Below, in pieces: positions 1-10,622 of a stretch of DNA of 64,000 bases (within the stretch, counting starts at the first letter, position 1; the number at the start of each line of letters is the position of its first letter). The stretch covers positions 51,557,882 to 51,621,881 of the forward strand of contig CM064430.1 of assembly GCA_032690845.1 (NCBI GenBank). The letters run 5' to 3'. The DNA comes from Eleusine coracana subsp. coracana. Its lineage: Eukaryota > Streptophyta > Magnoliopsida > Poales > Poaceae. The translations under genes were made by a program, and so were the position numbers. The notes beneath the pieces were generated by a model. The model worked only from the letters and a program-made list of their open reading frames with translations, was not told where the DNA came from and made no database searches.

Positions 1-628
1 CTAGAGGAGTGGGGTTGAGTGGTGTGGAGTCGCGCGCCATGGCCATCGAATCATCGACCGACCGACCGGAAAGCCAGGATCCACGGAGCTGCGTCCGTCT
101 GCGTGCTGGCCTGGCCGTCGCGCGGGGGAAAAAAAAAAAGGAGAGGGCGCTCGCTCGTTGCGAGCAACAACAAACAGCAGCAGCAGCAGGCAGCGTGTTG
201 CAACTGCTGCTTCCACGCGACGGGGGGGGGGCTGCACTGCACTGCCGTGTCCTGTCCCTCCCGCCCGCCCGCCCGGCTACCCTGCCGTCTGCGTGCGTGC
301 CCGCTCTATCTATCTACAGTAGCTGCTACTGCTGCCTGCTGGTGCTGGGAAGCCAGGGAAGGGAAAAAGGACCAGCCTTGGCCTTGCCTCTTGCTACTAG
401 TAACCCGGGTTAGCAGTGGCCGACACATGCGCGGGCAACGTTTCTTTGTCCCGTCATCGTCGAGACCTGCTGCCCGCGCGCGCGCGCGCGCACTGTAGCC
501 GCGCAGGGCAGAGCTCTCTGAGCCTCTGCTGACCCGCGGCGGGATCCAAATCCGGAAGCGTGCCGTGCGGCCCGAGCCATGCATCATGGACATGCGTCAC
601 GCCAGCCATCTACTGTGCCCCGGTCAGT
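1..628. repeat. 3' tail of an upstream unit of the 7.7-kb tandem array
   Basis: This block matches 7728-8352, 15452-16077 and 23178-23803 almost perfectly. The differences seen are mainly in the length of a G run near 230, an A run near 130 and a (CG)n tract near 474-492. It ends at the same base (the sequence ccggtcagt) where the next unit begins, so it is the end of another unit whose remainder lies left of the window. It is GC-rich and contains CAG/CTG-rich stretches and short homopolymers. The open frames across it change between copies with homopolymer length, so it is unlikely to code for protein. Confidence 0.9.
474..492. repeat. (CG)n microsatellite, variable between array units
   Basis: A pure CG dinucleotide tract inside the GC-rich end block of the unit. 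It is a few repeats longer here than at the equivalent places near 8200, 15925 and 23650. Alternating CG of this kind can adopt Z-DNA; here it mainly serves as a copy-specific marker. Confidence 0.85.
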
Positions 629-1357
629 AATGAAGGAATAATTCCTTCTATGCCATCAACTTAAACTATAATCCCTCCGTTGCCACCGCTAAAACTTGTA
701 TCCTTCGTATGTCAATGATGATAAATTTTAATCCTCATCATGCCATGAAGTGACCTTGCGCACCAGTAAATTTTTAAAATACCAATACCAATATTGCCCT
801 GTTAGTCCTCTCCCTCGGTTGATCCACGCTGATTCCGTTGGCGCTTGCGAGGAAGGGCTCGAAGCCCTGGCATGACCGCGTGAGGCCACGCGTGGTGGGC
901 AGCTCGACGGCGTCGGCCTGGGAGTGGCATGCTTCGGGTGCCACTGGAGCCTAGACGACGCGGTGCAAGAACTTCGAGGCCTCGTGCGCAATGCACAATA
1001 GCCAGGCGGGCATGGCTGTCGACGAGTGCGTAGAGCAGGGCACAACGCAGATCGAAACCGACGGCTAGTCCCTGTAGTCATGCACCGCGTCCAGAACCCA
1101 TGCCCATGCCATTCAAGTTCTCGACAGTATTGTTGGCTCATTGGCATCAGCATCCATGAAATCCGTTTCCCACATGGCTGGCTCGGCTTACACATTAATG
1201 ATAGTATTAGCATATTATTATAGTCTAAATAATATTAATATATTTAAAAGTGGATTAAACTTTGACATGCTATACTAAATTTATAAGTATAGTTTTGAAT
1301 AAAATAAATAATATATTAATATTTATTTTACATTTTATATTAACTTAATAAATATTC

Positions 1358-1849
1358 ATGCGGTCAACAAAACAATGTCTCCTTTCAACCAGGTTGAATA
1401 GATACAATCAACCAAACAAAGTCATATTGCATCTGCCCGTCTCAGTTGGGCCTATCCCGTATAGCGAGCCAGGCTGTGCTGGGCAACCAACCAATGCTGT
1501 GCATGATGCACTATGCGCTAAAATGGAAGCCTGTCTAACAGCGCTAACTGCTAGTACATCTCAGTGTGGTGTGACCCGGATTGTCCTTGAAACTGATTCA
1601 GCAACACTTGTCAGTGCACTGAAGTCAACTGTCTTTGATCAAGCTCCAGGAGGTCTTACGTTCGGAGAAGCTAGACATCTGATTATCCTAAACTTTGTTT
1701 CAGTAGAGATTTTATTTTGGCCTCGTAAATGCAATTCGCTCTGCTCTTGCTTGGGACCGTGCGAGACCAAATTCTGGCTTGATCCTCTCCCAAAACTTGT
1801 AACAGACTTGGTGGTTCGCCATCTTGCTGAATCTCATATGAATGAATAA
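1358..1849 (+). pseudogene. RNase H-like domain fragment from a plant non-LTR retroelement (array unit 1)
   Basis: The 163-codon frame contains AKMEACLTALTAS followed by RIVLETDSATLVSAL. These correspond to the conserved Glu-bearing helix and the ETDS/TD strand of the RVT_3-type RNase H domain found at the end of plant LINE polyproteins and in domesticated relatives. A further stretch (LNFVSVEILFWPRKCNS) fits the later strand, but the expected AHALA helix is garbled to LCSCLG, as after a small frameshift. The first catalytic strand (DGA type) is missing. It is best read as a decayed fragment. A more diverged stretch at 1005-1080 (VEQGTTQIETDG) could be a second remnant, less certain. Confidence 0.6.
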
Positions 1850-2668
1850 ATGAGCGAGCTCTTGAGATTAAAAATAAAAAGGCTGAGAACTCTAGAAGAT
1901 GGCTGCCATATTTTCAGGCGCCCATTAAGAAGGATGCGTCACAGGCTCACAGCAACCAACAAGCATCCAGACTATAATTTCTTGAAGCGAAGGGCTTGAG
2001 TTGCTGTCTCACAAACAAACCCAGACACAACAGCTGAAACTATGCCTAAATGGAACGCAATGACTGTAACTGCATACGGTAACTTGTCATTTTCTGTTGA
2101 GCCGATCCCTGGACCAGTATATATACTAGATCTGGAACGCAATGACTGTTCACTTGTTCCTTCCCTGAATCCTGATGCTGTGTATACGTAAACACTGAGA
2201 GTAATTACAAGTGATCCTCCGTTTATTTGTTCCCTTTTATATGTTCAAAAATAGTGCAACATCTGAAACTTTTTTAATATGAAACGAGGCTATGGGTCCT
2301 GCCCGAAGCAAAAGATCTGCATGCCTCACCTGATCTCGTAAAGAAAGCAACTGCGCCTGCACTGCTCCATGTGTGACAGCACGACTTCACGAGTGCAGGA
2401 CCCAAAACATAAAATAAAAGACCGAATTTCATAGCTAGTGCCTCACAGTTCAAGTTTTCGCAGTGTGACTGAAATTGACATCAACATCTCGTGGCTTCCC
2501 TCCCCACCAGAGTCCTACACTTCATAAGCAGTTACACTGATGTCAAGCAAAGTCAGGACTCTGCAACATGTCTTCTTTCGGTAGACATAAAATGTCACAT
2601 GTTCCTTTTCGATGTAATATAGTATATCATTTGTACAGACATTGTAACTTTGCGTTTGTTATCACATA

Positions 2669-2898
2669 CTCCCTCCGTTTATATTTACATGTCATTCTAA
2701 GGTTTTTAACTTTTCTACAATTACATGTCATTCTCACTTCCCAATACACCTTTCTCTTTTCCCAATACAATATTCTCTCTTCTCACTATATCTCTATCTC
2801 TATCTCTCTCCTTCTCGTTCTTAGTACATCCATCTTTTTACTTCTCCTTATTTCCCGTGCCTAACTACAAAACGACATCTAATTCTAAACAGAGGGAG
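2669..2898. mobile_element. Stowaway-type MITE (array unit 1)
   Basis: A 230-bp element with terminal inverted repeats CTCCCTCCGTTT at the left and AAACAGAGGGAG at the right (one mismatch as inverted repeats). It is flanked by the dinucleotide TA on both sides (2667-2668 and 2899-2900). This is the signature of Stowaway (Tc1/mariner-derived) MITEs in grasses. The interior is AT- and pyrimidine-rich with a TCTC tract. Confidence 0.88.
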
Positions 2899-2900
2899 TA

Positions 2901-5900
2901 CTGTATAGAGTAGTACAACCATACACTCACCATTGCTGCACTGTGAGAAGAACAAAAAATTCAGAGATAGAGGAAGGAATCCAACGAGAAGGTTTATTAA
3001 GACTCGTTTCTGAACACCACCACGCCGCCTGTTGGTGCGCATCTAGGTGCATTGCATATGGGTACCAAGCACAAAGCACCCTTATACAATTGCAAGTTAC
3101 GCGCACTTTGCAGTGCCAATAAGCACGCGTTGGTACAGAAACATCTGATTTTTTTTTCTTTTACAGCTCGTCGTTCTCGAATCCACCAATTCATCGCAGC
3201 TCAATGATGGGTCGTTTTGAGCTTTGTGAACACATTTTAGTATCAGTACTTTTTTCTGTTACATAAATAAACGGTAACATCTCCCAAGCTTGGATGATAT
3301 TCCTAGGACCCAGTAACGGTGCTACTATATAGTACGAAAAGAAAAGAGAAGAAAAAGGGTTTTTTTTTTTCGTATACACGAGCGGAAGACGCTCCGCAGG
3401 ACCTGTCAGCCTGCTTGAACCCCCACAAATCCTCCGGCAGATAACGTGGCAACAAGAGCCAAGAGCCAATGCCAAACTGCCGTGTTGTCCTGTTATCTCC
3501 ACATCTCACATCGATTGTGGCCCAGCTGCATGTTCCATATGACAAACCTCTGCAAATCGCCAGATCACATACCCACTCACAACAACAACAACAGTAACCA
3601 TCAGACGTCCAGATCTGCTTGGTACACCCATTATTTCCTCCTCCCGGTACACGTAGTACATACGGCCGTGGCCTCTAGTTGTAGGATCGATCTCCGGCTG
3701 CTCCGTGTCTCTCTGTCCATCTCCATCCTAGTAATACTAGGGAGTGAAACCGAAGGGACCCGTCGAAGCCTTTGGAGTAAAAGACACGGGGATCCATCTA
3801 TTCTATATCTACTGAAAGCACTGAATTCCACACGCAGTTAACCCGCTGGTTCCGTGCCGCGTCTTGCAGTTGCAGCAAATTGAAACGCAGGCGAGATGAA
3901 GAAAAGATACTTGGAGGCTCGCTCGAGGGACAGGTCCACGGGCCCTAGAGCTAGTACTACGATCTCAACCCGCCCTGCGGACCATGCGTCCCGTACGAGG
4001 TAGGCAGGCGACAGAACAGAGACGGAGGAGACGTTACGGTACCCAATTGTCGTCGCCGTCGTCGCGAGCGGCAACAAGAAGGCAAACGAGCAGCTGCGAG
4101 CGAGTCCCGTACTCCCGTGAGGGGATCGGGACCGACGAGAGAATTCCGATTTGTGCGGGATTTCAGGACGTCCTGTCAGCACCTGTGCCTGCATGCGTTT
4201 GTAATCCAAGCCACAGCCAGCCCGTAGCAGTAGCCAGTAGCCAGTGGATGGATGTGCAGTGAAAAGAGAGCAGGAAACTACAAAGTTGTACTACGCTGCA
4301 TCCCGCGTACAAAACGAACTTTAACCTGTACAACGTGTCAGGTATATCTCAGTGCCGCAGTGGTAATGGGTTTTGGCTCCCATAATTTCTACATACTCAC
4401 TACTAGTACATAATTGCTGACAAAAACAGAGCGGGTGGTGGTGGGCCGTACTCAGGTTCGGGGTTCGTCGTTGGGTTCCCAAAGTCCTTGGAAGGTGGCC
4501 AAAAGTCTTCCCTTCAAACTGCGTACTGTTGCCTCGCATCACTCACTGCCGCCCTCGGACTCGTTGCCTCCTTTTCTCCGTTCTTCGAAGTCAGAGTAAC
4601 CAGCAAACCCGAAAGTTTTGTACTTGTGACGGCACTTGTAAGCGCTAGGCAGGTTGCGCGCCATGTAGGCTCCAAAAAATGCCATGTCAGGCTTACTTAG
4701 GTTGCACTTTTTTATTAATGGTTATTATTTGGGCATTCTAGGATCGTCACGAGGGGTAAGCTTCAATCGTACCTGATGAGGAGTTGGATCAAATCTATCA
4801 TACCATGATTGGTAAGCACTAAGCACTGCTCGATCGGTAGTTTGATACTCCAAACAGAATTGATATGGCAAGACTTGGGCAACATCTTTCTCAACAATTA
4901 GTAGTATATACTACTATAAGAATTGAGCAACCTTTTGGATGATACGACTTACGAGGGGCTAACTACTAGTAGTCCATTATGCCCACACTCCATCCGTGTC
5001 TAGAAAAAGCATTGCGTCGACTCGACACAAGCTGCTTTTGGGGCTCAGCGCTCATGATGGTCGCATCCTAAGGCGGGGCGGAGGATTAAAGAAGAAGAGG
5101 TTGGAGAAAGCAAAGGCCTCGCTACTCATGCTACCACCAAGTCATAAAGCACGGCCCATGCATGCAAAGGTGGGTCGTCACGCCATGGCAGCTGCAAATT
5201 AAGGGATCTCGACACATACTATAGGCATAGTTTTTGCAGGGATCGAAGCGTATTTAAAGGGTACGTGCCAAGACATTCGTATTATTTGACCTAGGAGAGG
5301 GGACGGTTATGCTTTGCCAAACTTGACTGCTTTGTTTACGGGGCGCCTCCACAGACCACAGCTCACATCTCTAACGGCCAAAAGGAAAGCGTAAACTAGT
5401 GAGTTGTTTGTTCGACATTCACTGCTTGCTGCCGTAGCGTTCGTTCTTGTTCGGTTGTTCGTGTGTGCGCATATTGTTGTTGTTAATTAGGATGAAAGCC
5501 CCGCCATATGGTGGGACATGTCTGAAGTCTGGACAAAAAGGTTTTCCATTCACAGTTGTGGTCCAGCAAGGATAAGGTTTGTAATGAGTTTGAATTATAT
5601 TTTTCATCTCCCCGACCTTCATTTGTCGTATATTTGCAAGGGTATACCGAAGAAAAAGACTATGATCTGCAAGAGTGTGAGAGCAAACCGGCATCAATCT
5701 CCATTTCCTTGGCAATATCTGTTTTTTTATATATATTGGTTTTTTCTTTTTACAATAGACACAGACGCATATACAAGAACAGACACTCCATTCTATGATA
5801 CTTGCATGCACACTTTACCCCCTACCAGCGAGTTCTTTGGTGGAAAAATAATCAGCCCTTAATAACATGGAAGCATATGCATTTTCTCTATCTGTTTAAG

Positions 5901-6574
5901 ATTGATCCATAGAGGACATTCTGCAAGCATATGCATTTTCTCTATCTGCCGCTTTCGATCTTGGGGCGTGTGTGCCTCATTTATTTTTTCTTTTAATTTT
6001 CTTTTCAGACTTTGTAGCACCTCTGGTGCTTTTCTCCTCTTCCTAATTTAAACGTCCACATGTTGATGTGGCTTTCAAAGAAAAAGAAGAATAGAAAGAA
6101 AATGGTTTGTGTGGCTACTCAAAAACTTTCAGTCTGGCATACTGTTTGTAATGTCATCGCTACCTGTCCCGCTCCGCACATCACATTTGCTCCGTACATG
6201 AAGATGCGGCACTGCGGATGGACATGCGGTAGGCACATGCGGATCCTAGCTAGCTCCACGCCGTAAACCGACGGTCTAACGGCGTCCACGGGCCATCAGA
6301 AAATTTGGAAAAACATCCACCAGAGCAGAGAGCACGCTCCCCCGCGCAGAGCTGGTCACGTCCGGTCCGCGGCCCGGGCGAAGAGCAGCGTGGGACGACG
6401 ACCGAGCTGGAGCCTGGAGCTGGAACGGAGCAGGTACGGTACGAAGCGACGTGATGCGAGGCGTGCAGGTCAGCGGATCGTGTATGGCAGGGAGTGACGG
6501 CGGAATTGGTGCACGCGACGGGAGGATAGATGTCTCTTCGCTGCCCTGCTCTTCTTCCCGGTTCTTGTGTATAA
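2901..6574. other. Array unit interior without recognisable gene (also 10625-14298 and 18351-22024)
   Basis: About 3.7 kb per unit. It contains short frames on both strands, but none has a recognisable domain and several overlap each other (for example 5419-5811 minus against 5518-5862 plus). A GC-rich part at 3900-4260 and AT-rich parts at 4700-5000 and 5580-6020 alternate. A 24-bp direct repeat (tgcattttctctatctg with flanks) occurs near 5879 and 5931. No tRNA or splice-consistent gene could be supported. Confidence 0.6.
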
Positions 6575-7436
6575 GGACCTCCACAATGGTTCACTATAGC
6601 TACCGTTAGTAATTAAAAAAGAATAAAAAAATAGAAGAGAGAGAAACGATACCTACTACAGCAACGATTATGTACAGATAAGGCAAATGCTCGGTAGCGA
6701 TCAACTCGACACTACCTGACCCGTCCTCCTCGCGCTTGCCCTCTTCTTCCCTCCACGCTCCTGGGTGAGCTCGACAGGCGCCTGGCAAGGAAGACGTGGC
6801 AGAGGTCCTCCTCGATGGCGACGGCATCACCGACGACAATGACGTTGAGAGCAGTGAACTCGTCGAGGCTGATGAAGCCGTCGCCATCGGCGTCCGCCTC
6901 GGCCATCATGCGCGTGAGCTCGTCCTCGGAGGTGGCGTGGCCCAGGCTCTCGAAGAGCGCGGCGAGCTCGCGTTGGCAGGCAGCCGACGGTGGGGACGGC
7001 CACGGTGGCTGGATGGCGGGAGCAGTCGCAGGGGTGGGGGCAGCGGCGTCTGGCGCGGGGATGGGGGCGGCCACAACGGGCTCGATGGCGGGCGCAATCG
7101 GGGGGCGGTGTCTGGTGCGGTGGCCACGGTGGGCTTAGCCGCGGGGGTGGGGGCGACGACGTCTGGCACAGGGACGGGGGCGGCCTCGACCGGATTCCAT
7201 GGCTTGTGAGCGGGGACAGGGGCGTCCGGCGTCGGGACGGTGAGCGTCCTCGTCCGGGTTCACGAGCGGGTGAGCGCCGTGTAGGGGATAGAGATGGAGA
7301 AGAGAAAATAATAAAATAAAACTGACATACGGGACCCACTTTATTTAGGGCAGTGTGTTAAAGATGGTTGTATAGAATTGTGATTTTTATATAGCTATTG
7401 TAAATTATAGCTACTTCGCTGCTGTTGTGGACGCCC
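6575..7436 (-). mobile_element. PIF/Harbinger-type element carrying a host gene fragment (Pack-type, array unit 1)
   Basis: An 862-bp element. The left terminus GGACCTCCACAA and the right terminus, read inward as GGGCGTCCACAA, match at 10 of 12 positions, and both ends continue with TAGCTA-containing subterminal sequence. TAA flanks it directly on both sides (6572-6574 and 7437-7439), the 3-bp target duplication expected for PIF/Harbinger transposition. The core is much more GC-rich than the ends and includes a piece of a calmodulin-like gene on the minus strand. No transposase is encoded, so it would be non-autonomous. A host fragment between transposon ends makes it a Pack-type element. Confidence 0.75.
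6712..7074 (-). pseudogene. Captured fragment of a calmodulin-like (CML) EF-hand gene (array unit 1)
   Basis: The 120-codon frame has a Pro/Ala-rich start followed at about residue 35 by ELAALFESLGHATSEDEL and then a canonical EF-hand loop at residues 61-72 (DADGDGFISLDE; ligands at positions 1, 3, 5, 7, 9 and 12 are present). It continues to EEDLCHVF at about residue 95, where CML proteins normally enter the linker to EF-hands 3 and 4. It then breaks off into unrelated Arg-rich sequence. It therefore holds only the end of EF-hand 1 and all of EF-hand 2 of a protein that normally has four. It lies wholly inside the PIF-type element. Whether it is transcribed cannot be told; an intact calcium sensor is not encoded. 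Confidence 0.75.
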
Positions 7437-9081
7437 TAACAAGCAGTACGACATGCATGGTCCTCCCGGCGTGCGTCGTCTCGTGACACGTACTACTACG
7501 TGCAAGCCCTCTGCGCCATAACCACCGCGCACACGTACCCTGCACACCGGTACCGCGCGCGCACGTCGCCAATGCAACAACAGCACCTCCGTACCCACAA
7601 GTCAATGTCAAACGTAATCCCCTCTCGAACCGTTACCAGGCGTTTATAATTGACAGCGCGGGCGTACGGTCGAGGTAACAACTCCTGCAGTCCGGGTTCC
7701 GGGATGATGAGATTGATGGATAGGAGACTAGAGGAGTGGGGTTGAGTGGTGTGGAGTCGCGCGCCATGGCCATCGAATCATCGACCGACCGACCGGAAAG
7801 CCAGGATCCACGGAGCTGCGTCCGTCTGCGTGCTGGCCTGGCCGTCGCGCGGGGGAAAAAAAAAAAGGAGAGGGCGCTCGCTCGTTGCGAGCAACAACAA
7901 ACAGCAGCAGCAGCAGGCAGCGTGTTGCAACTGCTGCTTCCACGCGACGGGGGGGGGCTGCACTGCACTGCCGTGTCCTGTCCCTCCCGCCCGCCCGCCC
8001 GGCTACCCTGCCGTCTGCGTGCGTGCCCGCTCTATCTATCTACAGTAGCTGCTACTGCTGCCTGCTGGTGCTGGGAAGCCAGGGAAGGGAAAAAGGACCA
8101 GCCTTGGCCTTGCCTCTTGCTACTAGTAACCCGGGTTAGCAGTGGCCGACACATGCGCGGGCAACGTTTCTTTGTCCCGTCATCGTCGAGACCTGCTGCC
8201 CGCGCGCGCGCGCGCACTGTAGCCGCGCAGGGCAGAGCTCTCTGAGCCTCTGCTGACCCGCGGCGGGATCCAAATCCGGAAGCGTGCCGTGCGGCCCGAG
8301 CCATGCATCATGGACATGCGTCACGCCAGCCATCTACTGTGCCCCGGTCAGTAATGAAGGAATAATTCCTTCTATGCCATCAACTTAAACTATAATCCCT
8401 CCGTTGCCACCGCTAAAACTTGTATCCTTCGTATGTCAATGATGATAAATTTTAATCCTCATCATGCCATGAAGTGACCTTGCGCACCAGTAAATTTTTA
8501 AAATACCAATACCAATATTGCCCTGTTAGTCCTCTCCCTCGGTTGATCCACGCTGATTCCGTTGGCGCTTGCGAGGAAGGGCTCGAAGCCCTGGCATGAC
8601 CGCGTGAGGCCACGCGTGGTGGGCAGCTCGACGGCGTCGGCCTGGGAGTGGCATGCTTCGGGTGCCACTGGAGCCTAGACGACGCGGTGCAAGAACTTCG
8701 AGGCCTCGTGCGCAATGCACAATAGCCAGGCGGGCATGGCTGTCGACGAGTGCGTAGAGCAGGGCACAACGCAGATCGAAACCGACGGCTAGTCCCTGTA
8801 GTCATGCACCGCGTCCAGAACCCATGCCCATGCCATTCAAGTTCTCGACAGTATTGTTGGCTCATTGGCATCAGCATCCATGAAATCCGTTTCCCACATG
8901 GCTGGCTCGGCTTACACATTAATGATAGTATTAGCATATTATTATAGTCTAAATAATATTAATATATTTAAAAGTGGATTAAACTTTGACATGCTATACT
9001 AAATTTATAAGTATAGTTTTGAATAAAATAAATAATATATTAATATTTATTTTACATTTTATATTAACTTAATAAATATTC

Positions 9082-9573
9082 ATGCGGTCAACAAAACAAT
9101 GTCTCCTTTCAACCAGGTTGAATAGATACAATCAACCAAACAAAGTCATATTGCATCTGCCCGTCTCAGTTGGGCCTATCCCGTATAGCGAGCCAGGCTG
9201 TGCTGGGCAACCAACCAATGCTGTGCATGATGCACTATGCGCTAAAATGGAAGCCTGTCTAACAGCGCTAACTGCTAGTACATCTCAGTGTGGTGTGACC
9301 CGGATTGTCCTTGAAACTGATTCAGCAACACTTGTCAGTGCACTGAAGTCAACTGTCTTTGATCAAGCTCCAGGAGGTCTTACGTTCGGAGAAGCTAGAC
9401 ATCTGATTATCCTAAACTTTGTTTCAGTAGAGATTTTATTTTGGCCTCGTAAATGCAATTCGCTCTGCTCTTGCTTGGGACCGTGCGAGACCAAATTCTG
9501 GCTTGATCCTCTCCCAAAACTTGTAACAGACTTGGTGGTTCGCCATCTTGCTGAATCTCATATGAATGAATAA
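9082..9573 (+). pseudogene. RNase H-like domain fragment (array unit 2)
   Basis: Identical translation to the unit 1 copy, with the same missing first catalytic strand and the same garbled final helix. The shared damage shows that decay came before the tandem amplification. Confidence 0.6.
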
Positions 9574-10392
9574 ATGAGCGAGCTCTTGAGATTAAAAATA
9601 AAAAGGCTGAGAACTCTAGAAGATGGCTGCCATATTTTCAGGCGCCCATTAAGAAGGATGCGTCACAGGCTCACAGCAACCAACAAGCATCCAGACTATA
9701 ATTTCTTGAAGCGAAGGGCTTGAGTTGCTGTCTCACAAACAAACCCAGACACAACAGCTGAAACTATGCCTAAATGGAACGCAATGACTGTAACTGCATA
9801 CGGTAACTTGTCATTTTCTGTTGAGCCGATCCCTGGACCAGTATATATACTAGATCTGGAACGCAATGACTGTTCACTTGTTCCTTCCCTGAATCCTGAT
9901 GCTGTGTATACGTAAACACTGAGAGTAATTACAAGTGATCCTCCGTTTATTTGTTCCCTTTTATATGTTCAAAAATAGTGCAACATCTGAAACTTTTTTA
10001 ATATGAAACGAGGCTATGGGTCCTGCCCGAAGCAAAAGATCTGCATGCCTCACCTGATCTCGTAAAGAAAGCAACTGCGCCTGCACTGCTCCATGTGTGA
10101 CAGCACGACTTCACGAGTGCAGGACCCAAAACATAAAATAAAAGACCGAATTTCATAGCTAGTGCCTCACAGTTCAAGTTTTCGCAGTGTGACTGAAATT
10201 GACATCAACATCTCGTGGCTTCCCTCCCCACCAGAGTCCTACACTTCATAAGCAGTTACACTGATGTCAAGCAAAGTCAGCACTCTGCAACATGTCTTCT
10301 TTCGGTAGACATAAAATGTCACATGTTCCTTTTCGATGTAATATAGTATATCATTTGTACAGACATTGTAACTTTGCGTTTGTTATCACATA

Positions 10393-10622
10393 CTCCCTCC
10401 GTTTATATTTACATGTCATTCTAAGGTTTTTAACTTTTCTACAATTACATGTCATTCTCACTTCCCAATACACCTTTCTCTTTTCCCAATACAATATTCT
10501 CTCTTCTCACTATATCTCTATCTCTATCTCTCTCCTTCTCGTTCTTAGTACATCCATCTTTTTACTTCTCCTTATTTCCCGTGCCTAACTACAAAACGAC
10601 ATCTAATTCTAAACAGAGGGAG
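10393..10622. mobile_element. Stowaway-type MITE (array unit 2)
   Basis: Same 230-bp element as in unit 1 at the equivalent place, with the same one-mismatch inverted repeats and flanking TA. It was copied with the unit, not inserted separately. Confidence 0.88.

Larger units (their letters stand above)
629..8352. repeat. Tandem array unit 1 (7,724 bp)
   Basis: First complete unit of a direct tandem array. Its boundary is defined by the right end of the array, where the last copy diverges after ccggtcagt; in the earlier copies the same bases are followed by aatgaaggaata, the start of the next unit. Contents in order: an RNase H-like fragment, a Stowaway MITE, about 3.7 kb without a recognisable gene, a PIF/Harbinger-type element with a captured CML fragment, and the GC-rich end block. 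Variants private to this copy include aagcacggccc near 5152 and ggaattggtg near 6506, where the other two copies have aagcatggccc and ggaatcggtg. Confidence 0.95.

Noticed and set aside
9..498. Overlapping open frames of 134-169 codons in the GC-rich end block of each array unit, on both strands
   Set aside because: The frames change between copies with the length of A, G and CG runs and are composed of translated low-complexity sequence; no domain or codon pattern supports a protein.
728..1213. 161-codon minus-strand frame repeated in every unit
   Set aside because: Composition is Ser/Pro/Arg-rich with no recognised domain. It lies antisense to a possible RNase H remnant and is conserved only because the units are nearly identical.
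5419..5862. Overlapping plus and minus frames (114 and 130 codons) in the unit interior
   Set aside because: They are mirror frames over the same DNA, with T-rich and A-rich runs and no known motif; neither could be preferred.
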